A DNA stretch of 31,264 bases, taken from assembly GCA_023411815.1 (NCBI GenBank), contig JAEYOJ010000138.1, forward strand, positions 1 through 31,264, read 5' to 3'. The DNA comes from Pseudomonadota bacterium. GTDB lineage: Bacteria; Desulfobacterota; Desulfovibrionia; Desulfovibrionales; Desulfovibrionaceae. The position numbers and the translations under genes were made by a program. The notes under the pieces are model-generated. The model was not told the origin of the DNA. It did no database searches and was given only the letters and a program-made list of their open reading frames with translations. Of this stretch, positions 25,015 through 31,264 are shown piece after piece. Position 1 is the first letter of the stretch. Every line of letters begins with the position of its first letter.

Positions 25015-25320
25015 CTAACCGCAGGAAGTGCAGCTGCTGCAGCCCCCGCCACCGCCAAGCTCCATCTCGGATTTGACCACAAAACCCATGGGCGACATGT
25101 CCACCGTCACGGGAGAAGCCTTTGCGTAAAGCTCCTTCTCCATAACGAACTTGTAGCCGTTGTTCTCCACCACCTCATCGGCATCGGTAGGCTCATCCAG
25201 AGCCAGTGCAAGGCGCGGGCCGCCTCAGCCCCCGGCGAGGTAGATACGGATAGGAGAAACTTCCTTATCCTTAAAGTAATTGTCGATCTGCTCTTTGGCA
25301 GTCTTGGTGAGCGAAATCAT
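25015..25320 (-). CDS. IscA/HesB-like selenoprotein (UGA at codon 32 read as Sec)
   Basis: A 101-residue HesB/IscA-type protein split by an in-frame TGA (25227-25225). Before it the frame reads MISLTKTAKEQIDNYFKD to IRIYLAGG; after it GGPRLALALDEPTDADEVV continues in the same frame to a TAG. IscA-family proteins have cysteine at this place in a GGC motif, the first iron-sulfur ligand, so selenocysteine is the natural reading. The usual C-terminal CGC ligand pair is replaced by GGGGGCSSCTSCG. The ATG has GGAGG five bases upstream, and a promoter and strong terminator frame the gene. A SECIS-like hairpin lies 20 nt after the UGA. HesB-like selenoproteins are a known bacterial group; the alternative, a nonsense-mutated gene, is unlikely with all other parts intact. 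Confidence 0.88.
25190..25227 (-). promoter_or_regulatory. bacterial SECIS element candidate
   Basis: Counting from the UGA (25227-25225), 20 bases later GGCTC (25204-25200) pairs with GAGCC (25194-25190) around a UGGAU loop. The distance and a G in the first two loop positions match the loose consensus for SelB-bound bacterial SECIS hairpins. The hairpin is inside the coding region, as in bacteria generally. Confidence 0.7.
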
Positions 25321-25349
25321 CTCGACCTCCATGTTCTTGATTCGAACTG

Positions 25350-25377
25350 AGTTAAGAGCTGACGGAGAGAATGTCAA
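25350..25377 (-). promoter_or_regulatory. sigma-70-type promoter of the HesB-like gene
   Basis: A perfect -35 TTGACA (25377-25372) is followed after 16 bases by TTAACT (25355-25350), about 30 bases upstream of the start codon. Confidence 0.5.
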
Positions 25378-25522
25378 ACTAGAAAACAGTGCTCCAGGTC
25401 ACACCAAATTTTCCTGATGTACCCTAGCTCCTTCGCGTTAATATAGCTTATAATTCAGAAACTTCCAGCCGAGGCGCCACTTCACTTTCTCTATATTTCG
25501 CCTCCCGGTTCAACTCGCTTGG

Positions 25523-25591
25523 CGCGTGATCCGTCACCCGGCTAAACCATATTTCCGCCGCCGACCTGTCCTGACAACAGGGACCACCTCT
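25523..25591 (-). repeat. 69-bp repeat, copy at the cheW 3' end (mobile element end)
   Basis: Read on the minus strand from 25591 it begins AGAGGTGGTCCC and continues TTGTCAGGACAGGTCGGC. The same sequence, with few changes, occurs at 31139-31207 on the plus strand. Here it replaces the natural end of cheW. I take it as the end of an insertion element whose body is missing; the family cannot be named from this. Confidence 0.75.
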
Positions 25592-26132
25592 CCACCGGCT
25601 GGGCATCCATGGTCCGAGCTTCTGGCTCGATTGCAACATTCTCGGCAACTGGTATGGCCGTCTGATCCAGCTCATAATCCCAATCTGAAAAAATCCGTTC
25701 GGCTTTGAGAATGACGGTGAAACCATCACACTGTCGGCTGATTCCCTCGATGAAATCCATTTTCACTATCGAGCCCATTGTCGGTGCAGGCATGATTTCG
25801 CTTGCGCCGATCTCCAGGACCTCGCGCACCGAGTCGGCCAGGGCGCCCATAATGAACCGTCCCTCCTGGCCGTGAGCCTCCACGATGATGATGCACGTGT
25901 TCACCGTGTCCTTGGCGCACTCCAGACCGAACTTGCGCCGCAGGTCGATCACCGGCACGCCCTGGCCGCGCAGATTGATGACCCCGCGCATGTAATCGGG
26001 CATTCTCGGAATCCTTGTAATGGCAGTGATCTCAAGAACTTCCTTCACCGCGGCGATGTCGAGGGCGAAGACCTCACCGGCCAGAGTAAAGGTCAGGTAC
26101 TGCCCGGCCGTATTCTTCACGTTCTCGCTCAT
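25542..26132 (-). CDS. cheW: chemotaxis coupling protein CheW with altered C-terminus
   Basis: A 196-residue CheW whose core is complete: YLTFTLAGEVFALDIAAVKEVLEI, RIPRMPDYMRGVINLRGQGVPVIDLR and GFTVILKAERIF. After about residue 180 the reading frame enters a repeat sequence and ends RWSLLSGQVGGGNMV, residues supplied by the mobile-element end rather than by cheW. Function is probably kept because the lost part is the variable tail. The ATG at 26132 has GGAG 7 bases upstream; an ATG at 26138 is too close to it. It follows mcp by 21 bases and is doubtless co-transcribed, so it likely serves that receptor. It resembles the cheW at 16.1 kb. Confidence 0.93.
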   Translation of the reverse strand: MSENVKNTAGQYLTFTLAGEVFALDIAAVKEVLEITAITRIPRMPDYMRGVINLRGQGVPVIDLRRKFGLECAKDTVNTCIIIVEAHGQEGRFIMGALADSVREVLEIGASEIMPAPTMGSIVKMDFIEGISRQCDGFTVILKAERIFSDWDYELDQTAIPVAENVAIEPEARTMDAQPVERWSLLSGQVGGGNMV

Positions 26133-26153
26133 ATGCATTCTCCTTGACCAATC

Positions 26154-28211
26154 CTAGAACCGCTCGAACTCGTTATCCTGGGCGGCCGAATCCAGATTCA
26201 AATTGATTCGCTTTGCGACCCCGCCGTTTCCACCCCTTGTCGCGGCGGCAGACGCGAGAACCTGCGTGCGGGTTTGGATGGCTCGGCCCGTGCTCGCCGC
26301 CTTGCGCGAAACAGCCGATGCTTCCTGATTCAACTTGAAGAAGCTGATCGTCTGTTGGAGCTGCTCGGCCTGGCTGGTGAGTTCCTCGCTCGTGGAGGCC
26401 GTCTCCTCGGCCCCCGAGGCGTTCTGCTGCACGACGGTGTCCAGTTGCTGGATAGCTTTGTTGATCTGCTCCGCACCTGAGTTCTGCTCATTACTGGCCG
26501 CCGCGATCTCCTGTACGAGCTCGGCCGTCTTCTGGATATCGGGAACGATCCTGGTCAGCATCTCGCCTGCCTTTTCGGCGATCTCCACACTCGTGCCCGA
26601 CAATTCGCTGATCTCTCCGGCCGCCGCGCCGCTACGCTCGGCAAGCTTGCGCACCTCGGCCGCGACCACGGCGAAGCCCTTGCCGTGCTCGCCCGCGCGG
26701 GCGGCCTCGATGGCGGCGTTGAGGGCCAACAGGTTGGTCTGGCGGGCTATCTCCTCGATGATGGAGATCTTCTCGGCGATCTGTTTCATGGCGACCACGG
26801 TCTGCTCGACGGCCTCGCCGCCCTTGCGCGTGTCCATGGCGACCTTGAGGGCGATCCTCTCGGTCTGTTGGGCATTGTCCGCGTTCTGGCGGATGTTGGC
26901 GCTCATCTGTTCCATGCTTGCGGATATTTCTTCCACGCTGGCAGCCTGCTCGGTCGCACCCTGGGACAAGGACTCGGAAGAAGCCGACAGCTCCTCGCTG
27001 CCGGAAGCCACGTTGTCCGCCGCCCCGCGAACCTCGCGCACGACCTCCTGCAGCCTGTCGACCATGGCGTTGAGCGCCGAGGCCAGTACACCGATCTCGT
27101 CCTTCTGCTCTATGTGCAGCTTGCGCGTGAAATCGCCCCTGGACATGGCCTGTGCGAATTCGACCCCTTGGGCGACGGGCCGAGTGATTGCGCGGGTGAG
27201 CAGCAGCCCGAGGCCCAGGGCCAGGAGGACGCCGATGAGCATGCCCGCAATGACAATGGTCTTGCTCAAGGCTGCTTTTGCGTTGGCGTCGAGCACGGAT
27301 GCATGGGCCACGTTCTCGTTGTTGGTCACCAGCTCGCCCAGGATGGCGAAAGTCTCGTTCATCTTCGTGCGTCCATCTCCCAGGATGATGCCGGCCATCT
27401 CGATGAACACGCCTTGGGCGACCTTGGCCTCGGCCTGGACCTGCTCCAGGGATTCGAATGTCCTCTGCGCGTTGGGAATCATGACCTGTTGGAAGAGCGT
27501 AATCGCCTCGGCCTTCCTGCCCTCCGCGACCGCGTGCTTGCAGTCGGCCGCGGCTTTGTGGAATGCGTCATGCGAGGCGCGAATCTCGGACAGGGTTTGC
27601 ATGATATTCGGGTTGGTCGTCTTGTAGCCTGCCATCCAGCGGCCCAGATTGCAGGCAGTGGGGTCTTCGCCGCCTTGAAAGGTGCGGCCGGTAAGCAGGA
27701 GATTGCCGACATCGGCCTCCAGCTTGTAGTGATCGCCGCGAAACATCTGCAGGTTGGCCATGAGTGCGTCGGGATTGAGAATGTCCGTCTGCTGGAGCTT
27801 CCTGGAAACATCCAGTGCCTTGGTGTTCAATGCGGCCGCCGCCTGCATGGTCGGCTTGAAGCGTTCCCAGGCCTCGGCCTCCTTCTGGGATCGCGGCACG
27901 GACTCGTAGATTCGCAAAGCCTTGGCGTACTCTTGCCGGGCGCTTTCAATGTTCGTGTATTGCCTCTGTCTGGCCTCGGCATCGATGTAAGGGCTGAGCA
28001 GCGTGCGCATGGCGAACTGGATTGTGGATATCTCGGATTGCACGCTTTTGAGGCTGGACACGCTGGGCAGGCGCTCTTCACCTATCTCATGCACATGGTC
28101 TCCCAGATCACCTGCCACATAGAGCCCCACAAGGCCAATTAGCAGTGCAATGGCCGCCGTGAGCGAGAAACCGCCGATTAGCTTTACGCCGAGACGCATG
28201 TTCTTGAGCAT
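26154..28211 (-). CDS. methyl-accepting chemotaxis protein
   Basis: A 685-residue chemoreceptor. The first membrane helix (about 10-33) precedes a helical periplasmic region with a four-helix-bundle look that includes CNLGRWMAG and HDAFHKAAADCKHA, reminiscent of the CZB zinc-binding pattern. A second helix (MLIGVLLALGLGLLL) is followed by a HAMP domain and the long cytoplasmic signalling coiled coil, with the conserved hairpin tip IIEEIARQTNLLALNAAIEA and AGEHGKGFAVVAAEVRKLAERS. It ends NEFERF, similar to the aromatic tail pentapeptides that tether CheR. The ATG at 28211 has GGGGAAG 8 bases upstream. cheW follows in the same operon. The ligand is unknown. Confidence 0.95.
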   Translation of the reverse strand: MLKNMRLGVKLIGGFSLTAAIALLIGLVGLYVAGDLGDHVHEIGEERLPSVSSLKSVQSEISTIQFAMRTLLSPYIDAEARQRQYTNIESARQEYAKALRIYESVPRSQKEAEAWERFKPTMQAAAALNTKALDVSRKLQQTDILNPDALMANLQMFRGDHYKLEADVGNLLLTGRTFQGGEDPTACNLGRWMAGYKTTNPNIMQTLSEIRASHDAFHKAAADCKHAVAEGRKAEAITLFQQVMIPNAQRTFESLEQVQAEAKVAQGVFIEMAGIILGDGRTKMNETFAILGELVTNNENVAHASVLDANAKAALSKTIVIAGMLIGVLLALGLGLLLTRAITRPVAQGVEFAQAMSRGDFTRKLHIEQKDEIGVLASALNAMVDRLQEVVREVRGAADNVASGSEELSASSESLSQGATEQAASVEEISASMEQMSANIRQNADNAQQTERIALKVAMDTRKGGEAVEQTVVAMKQIAEKISIIEEIARQTNLLALNAAIEAARAGEHGKGFAVVAAEVRKLAERSGAAAGEISELSGTSVEIAEKAGEMLTRIVPDIQKTAELVQEIAAASNEQNSGAEQINKAIQQLDTVVQQNASGAEETASTSEELTSQAEQLQQTISFFKLNQEASAVSRKAASTGRAIQTRTQVLASAAATRGGNGGVAKRINLNLDSAAQDNEFERF

Positions 28212-28241
28212 GAGTTGCTTCCCCGTTTTACAGTGCCCGAC

Positions 28242-28257
28242 GCGCATTCTTATGCGC
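28242..28257. promoter_or_regulatory. inverted repeat upstream of mcp
   Basis: GCGCAT-TCTT-ATGCGC, a perfect 6-bp inverted repeat 31 bases before the mcp start codon. It could be an operator in the 5' leader or a small RNA hairpin; no partner site is seen. Confidence 0.3.
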
Positions 28258-28452
28258 CCGTGCAGCAAAACCGCTGTGCGTTTAAAACTCGTGATCAGGC
28301 CATGGAGAAGATGCAGCCCTTCCATGTGCAGACCGTGCAATGGGCAAAAAATCACATCCAGATGCCAAGTACATTGGTAAAGCAATCTCCATGCCGGTAA
28401 TTATGAGCAGAACCTGGATAGACCTTGGCTCGTCGGGGCAGCACGCTGCGGC

Positions 28453-28485
28453 AAAAGGACCCCGGCTGTCGTCAGCCGGAGTCCT
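28453..28485 (-). terminator. Rho-independent terminator downstream of the primase-like relic
   Basis: On the minus strand AGGAC-t-CCGGCTG pairs with CAGCCGG-g-GTCCT around ACGA and is followed by TTTTGCC. It lies about 30 bases after the stop codon of the relic at 28516. Confidence 0.7.
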
Positions 28486-28515
28486 CATGGTCGCACTCTG
28501 CCGTATAGGTGCTGG

Positions 28516-28915
28516 CTAGCGCGTGTGACGGGACTCGATCGCGTTTCCCCTCAACCCCACGCCCCGCAACCGTTTCGGCCTCTCCCTGCCCACGCGCGGC
28601 CGCACATCCCGTAGCCCTCCGCAGGCCCGTCTCAAGTCGCGGAAGAACAGCTCACGCGTAAGCGGGGTTTCGGCTTCGCTCGTGCACAGCAGACAATAGG
28701 CGTCATAGAGCGCGTTCTTGCTCTCGCTGTATTGTGGACCGAGCAGGCATCAGCGCACCAGTCGGAGCACCTGGAACAGGAAGGCGACACCACGCTTCAC
28801 GGCCTGGGCGAGATCACGGTCTATGCGAAAAGGTGCAAGGCCACGATTCTGAAGCTGGTCAGGGTTGAGGGGTTTTCGGCCAGGAAGTTTGGGGGATAAT
28901 TTGGGTTTCGGACGA
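28516..28915 (-). pseudogene. relic resembling the C-terminus of a phage/plasmid primase
   Basis: The final 75 codons read, in pieces, NALYDAYCLLCTSEAETPLT, RELFFRDLRRACGG and RPKRLRGVGLRGN, which fits the winged-helix end of D5/P4-type phage and plasmid primase-helicases (pattern LYxAYxxWC...PLsxRxFxxxLR...RxWrGigL). The same frame continues upstream for about 55 codons (NPDQLQNRGLAPFRIDRDLA) but is broken by an in-frame TGA at about 28752-28750, and no start is seen. A terminator lies just after the stop. I take it as the remains of an integrated element; the upper half is not recognised. Confidence 0.4.
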
Positions 28916-29002
28916 GGTGCTCATCGATCGGTTTTGCGTGAACGCATAAGGTCGGAGCTGCTTTCAGATTGAGGGAGAATTAACTCAATTGGCTGACGGT
29001 TT

Positions 29003-29356
29003 TTATTGAATGCGTTGCAGCACTCGCAGCAGAGCGTCGGATGACACCGGCTTGGCGAGGTAGTCGTCCATGCCGGCCCGCAAGAAGAGGTCTCTATCAC
29101 CCTGGAGCGCATAGGCCGTGAGCGCCACTACGTGAACATCGGGATTGCCCGCTTCGCCCCTTCGGATGCGCTGCAGGACTTCCGTGCCCATCATGTCCGG
29201 CAGGCGTATGTCCAGAAGCACGGCGTCGAATTCCGCCTGCCCGAGCTTCTTCAATCCATCACGGGCCGTCTCGGCCGTCTCTACATTGCATCCGTGCATG
29301 GTCAGGAGTTCCTTTGCGACAATGAGATTGATGGGGTTGTCCTCGATCACCAGCAC
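29003..29356 (-). CDS. receiver domain, C-terminal part of the split hybrid kinase
   Basis: A 117-residue response-regulator receiver: VIEDNPINL with the acidic pair, phospho-acceptor aspartate in AVLLDIRLPDMMG (residue 49), ALTAYA and the conserved lysine in DYLAKPV. The frame is open upstream as far as the G8 run and reads GGKDLAVINGKQLRVLVIEDN without a ribosome-binding site, so this is the natural C-terminus of the kinase encoded just upstream, out of frame by one base. It might be made separately from the GTG at 29356, by frameshifting, or only in cells where the tract has nine G. Confidence 0.9.
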   Translation of the reverse strand: MLVIEDNPINLIVAKELLTMHGCNVETAETARDGLKKLGQAEFDAVLLDIRLPDMMGTEVLQRIRRGEAGNPDVHVVALTAYALQGDRDLFLRAGMDDYLAKPVSSDALLRVLQRIQ

Positions 29357-31131
29357 ACGTAATTGTTTGCCATTGATAACGGCAAGATCCTTTCCCCCCC
29401 CGACTCGACGCGGGAGGCGTGCTCGGCCACTCCGAACGTAGCTGTAAACATGAAGGTGCTTCCCGTGCCTTCTTCGCTTTCGACCGAGAGCGTGCCGCCC
29501 ATGAGGTTGACCAGGTTCCGCGCAATGGCCAGCCCAAGACCGGTGCCGCCATATTTGCTGCTATATGATCTTCCTACCTGAGTGAAGTTCTCGAAAATGG
29601 CTTCGTGCTTGTCTGGCGGTATGCCGATACCAGTATCTCTGACGCTGAACAGGACCTGCATGGAATCTGGTGTGGGTCTCTGCGGGACGAGCCTGAGGGA
29701 AACCCCCACTTCACCTTTTTCCGTGAACTTGATCGCGTTGCCGACTAGATTGGTGACGATTTGCCTGAGTCTGCCCTGATCGCCAATCAGGCGGTCTGGT
29801 ACGAAGTCATCAATGTTCAAGGAGCTTTGCAGCCCTTTATGTCTGGCGGCCATAAACAGGGGGGTGAGCGTGTTGTTCAGGACGTCGCGCAGACTGAAGG
29901 CTTTCTTCTCAAGTTCGAACTTGCCGGCTTCGATCTTGGCGAGATCGAGAAGGTCGTTGATGATGTCCAGGAGCAAACCTCCTGAGTCCTTGGCCATGCG
30001 GAGGTACTCACGGGTTTTATGATCCGCGCAGTTCAGGCTGGCCAAGTCGATCATGCCGATGACGCCATTTAGTGGTGTACGCAGCTCGTGCGACATGTTG
30101 GCCAGGAAATCGGATTTCGCCCTGTTTGCGGCTTCGGCCTCCTCCCGTGCCTGCTTGTGGGCTTCCTCGATCCGGCGTCGTTTCAGGTGGGCGAGCATCC
30201 CTTCCAGGAGCAGCGTAACCTGCGTGACGTCACTCTGATCGTAGTCTTCCGGCTTGTTCGCAACAACGGCTATGAAGGCCACCTTCCCGGAATCGATGAG
30301 CGGCACCGCAAGCAGGCGGTCGATGGGCACATGGCCGTGGGGCAGGCCTCTTTTGGCCGGGTGCTCGGCGGAATAGTCGTTGGTGATGAACGGCTTTTCT
30401 AGGCGCAAGCAAGTGCTCCATAGACCTGCCTTGTCCAAGGCGAATGATTCAGGGAGGGCCTTGACGGCGCAATGCTCCATTAGACCAACCGAACACTTGG
30501 GAAACGTCATGACTCCCTCTGCCTGGTCCACGGCTCCAAGGAACCCGAAACCGCTCCTGGTGAGCTGGATCGAGGCTTCGAGAATGAATCCCAGGATTTC
30601 GTCCTCGGACGATTCCGTCATCTGGGTGAGCTGCAGGAGCGTTTCGAGCCGATCCTGCTGGAGTTGCATGCGCGCCTCGGCAAGCTTGCGCTCGGTGATG
30701 TCATGGGCAATGGAGAGCACCGTGTCCACTTGTCCATTCTGGCCGAATTCCGGCACAATCCAGCAATGGAGGATTCGTTTGCCCGAAGGGTTCAGGTATT
30801 CGATCTCCGTTTCTTTGGGCACGCCACATTCGAATGTCTCGAGAAGGTTGGCCTCGAAACTGGATCCTTTTACGGGCAGACCCACCGTCTCGCTTGGGGT
30901 TTTATTAAGGCTGAACTCGCGAGAGGCCCCGGTCACTTTTTCGAAAGCCGGGTTGATGTAGATCCTGCGCAACTTCCGATCAAATCGCACGATGCTGTCC
31001 GGAGAATGTTCCACCAGCGAGCGGTAGTCCGCTACCCGCTTGCGCAGTTCGCTTTCGCGCTTTTTGAGCGGGGTGATGTCCTTGGCCACGCTGAGAAAGC
31101 AGGATTGACCCGCAAGTTCAAGGATTTCCAC
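29347..31131 (-). CDS. hybrid sensor histidine kinase, 5'-truncated and frameshifted
   Basis: About 594 visible residues. The first 20 (SCFLSVAKDITPLKK) are the end of a PAS domain whose beginning is lost at a mobile-element junction (31139). Then come a PAS domain (about 35-148), a GAF domain (about 165-315), a coiled linker, HisKA with SHELRTPLNGVIGM (phospho-His 348), and a full ATPase with NAIKFT, DTGIGIPP and GGTGLGLA. After VESGG the frame slips in a run of eight G and stops 16 codons later, cutting off the receiver domain, which lies intact in the next frame. No signal peptide or membrane helix is seen in what remains. Without its promoter and start, expression is doubtful. Input signal unknown. 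Confidence 0.9.
   Translation of the reverse strand: MEILELAGQSCFLSVAKDITPLKKRESELRKRVADYRSLVEHSPDSIVRFDRKLRRIYINPAFEKVTGASREFSLNKTPSETVGLPVKGSSFEANLLETFECGVPKETEIEYLNPSGKRILHCWIVPEFGQNGQVDTVLSIAHDITERKLAEARMQLQQDRLETLLQLTQMTESSEDEILGFILEASIQLTRSGFGFLGAVDQAEGVMTFPKCSVGLMEHCAVKALPESFALDKAGLWSTCLRLEKPFITNDYSAEHPAKRGLPHGHVPIDRLLAVPLIDSGKVAFIAVVANKPEDYDQSDVTQVTLLLEGMLAHLKRRRIEEAHKQAREEAEAANRAKSDFLANMSHELRTPLNGVIGMIDLASLNCADHKTREYLRMAKDSGGLLLDIINDLLDLAKIEAGKFELEKKAFSLRDVLNNTLTPLFMAARHKGLQSSLNIDDFVPDRLIGDQGRLRQIVTNLVGNAIKFTEKGEVGVSLRLVPQRPTPDSMQVLFSVRDTGIGIPPDKHEAIFENFTQVGRSYSSKYGGTGLGLAIARNLVNLMGGTLSVESEEGTGSTFMFTATFGVAEHASRVESGGERILPLSMANNYVCW
29394..29401 (-). repeat. G8 homopolymer tract at the kinase/receiver frameshift
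   Basis: Eight C on the plus strand (eight G in the coding strand). With nine G the kinase frame (VESGG...) would continue directly into GKDLAVINGKQLRVLVIEDN and the receiver domain. Such tracts are prone to slipped-strand mispairing. Confidence 0.85.
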
Positions 31132-31138
31132 CGAGAGC

Positions 31139-31207
31139 AGAGGTGGTCCCGGTTGTCAGGACAGGTCGGCGGCGGAAATAAGGTGTAGCCGGGTTACTGT
31201 TCACGCC
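31139..31207 (+). repeat. 69-bp repeat, copy that truncates the kinase (mobile element end)
   Basis: Begins AGAGGTGGTCCC and continues TTGTCAGGACAGGTCGGC, nearly identical to the inverted copy at 25591-25523. The sequence beyond 31207 is GC-rich and no longer like the other copy. It lies at the junction where the kinase coding sequence stops making sense, so the element's body should extend to the right, out of the window. Confidence 0.75.
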
Positions 31208-31264
31208 GCCCGGCGGGACGGTGTCATGCCCTGAGCATTTCCCGGTCCAGGCATTGCCGCCTGC

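Noticed and set aside
24801..25082. Minus-strand open frame of 93 codons overlapping the HesB-like gene
   Set aside because: It is a shadow in another frame; the frame carrying the selenoprotein has the ribosome-binding site, family motifs and terminator placement.
26685..28142. 485-codon plus-strand open frame opposite mcp
   Set aside because: Antisense shadow of the chemoreceptor, with no start signal or recognisable domain.
30664..31188. 174-codon plus-strand frame ending in the 69-bp repeat
   Set aside because: Antisense of the PAS/GAF part of the kinase; only its last codons come from the repeat.

Overview
The window looks like a chromosomal piece of a GC-rich sulfate-reducing deltaproteobacterium of the Desulfovibrionales. 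This rests on a DVU0524-type FlgM-associated gene next to flgM, a csrA-fliW pair, a HesB/IscA-like gene with an in-frame UGA, and the overall gene style; no rRNA or other taxonomic marker is present. Most of the window is ordinary core chromosome, but both ends and the 25-31 kb part carry traces of mobile DNA.

Layout. 1-0.8 kb: the 5' edge of an IS5-type transposase gene, tRNA-Arg(ACG) with promoter and terminator, a decayed tyrosine-recombinase tail, and tRNA-Ser(GCT) on the minus strand. 1-7.7 kb, all minus strand: an alpha/beta hydrolase, then the run mltA - DUF4254 gene - gatB - mtnA - der, which reads towards lower coordinates. 8-9 kb: an inverted-repeat element abutting nadK. 9.1-11.2 kb: a flagellar control locus, in which a DVU0524-like gene and flgM lie behind a near-perfect sigma-28 promoter and converge on csrA-fliW. 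11.3-13.6 kb: lemA and two TPM-domain genes as an operon. 14-17.7 kb: a membrane diguanylate cyclase, a cheW and infA. 18-20.6 kb: an unrecognised exported protein, a SemiSWEET transporter, a VanZ-like protein and two small overlapping genes. 21.6-24.4 kb: greA, a Clp1/Grc3-like P-loop kinase and an FMN-dependent nitronate monooxygenase/FabK-like enzyme.

The most striking item is a gene that ordinary ORF calling splits: at 25015-25320 on the minus strand an IscA/HesB-like protein has UGA as codon 32, exactly where the family keeps its first cluster-binding cysteine. A strong ribosome-binding site, promoter and terminator flank it, and a 5-bp stem with a UGGAU loop lies 20 nt past the UGA, as expected for a bacterial SECIS. 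I read it as a selenoprotein.

From 25.5 to 31.2 kb a chemotaxis/signalling block (cheW, mcp, a hybrid histidine kinase) is bracketed by two copies of the same approximately 69-bp sequence in inverted orientation. One copy supplies the last residues of cheW and the other cuts off the start of the kinase. The kinase is further split from its receiver domain by a one-base slip in a run of eight G. A relic resembling the C-terminus of a phage/plasmid primase lies between mcp and the kinase.
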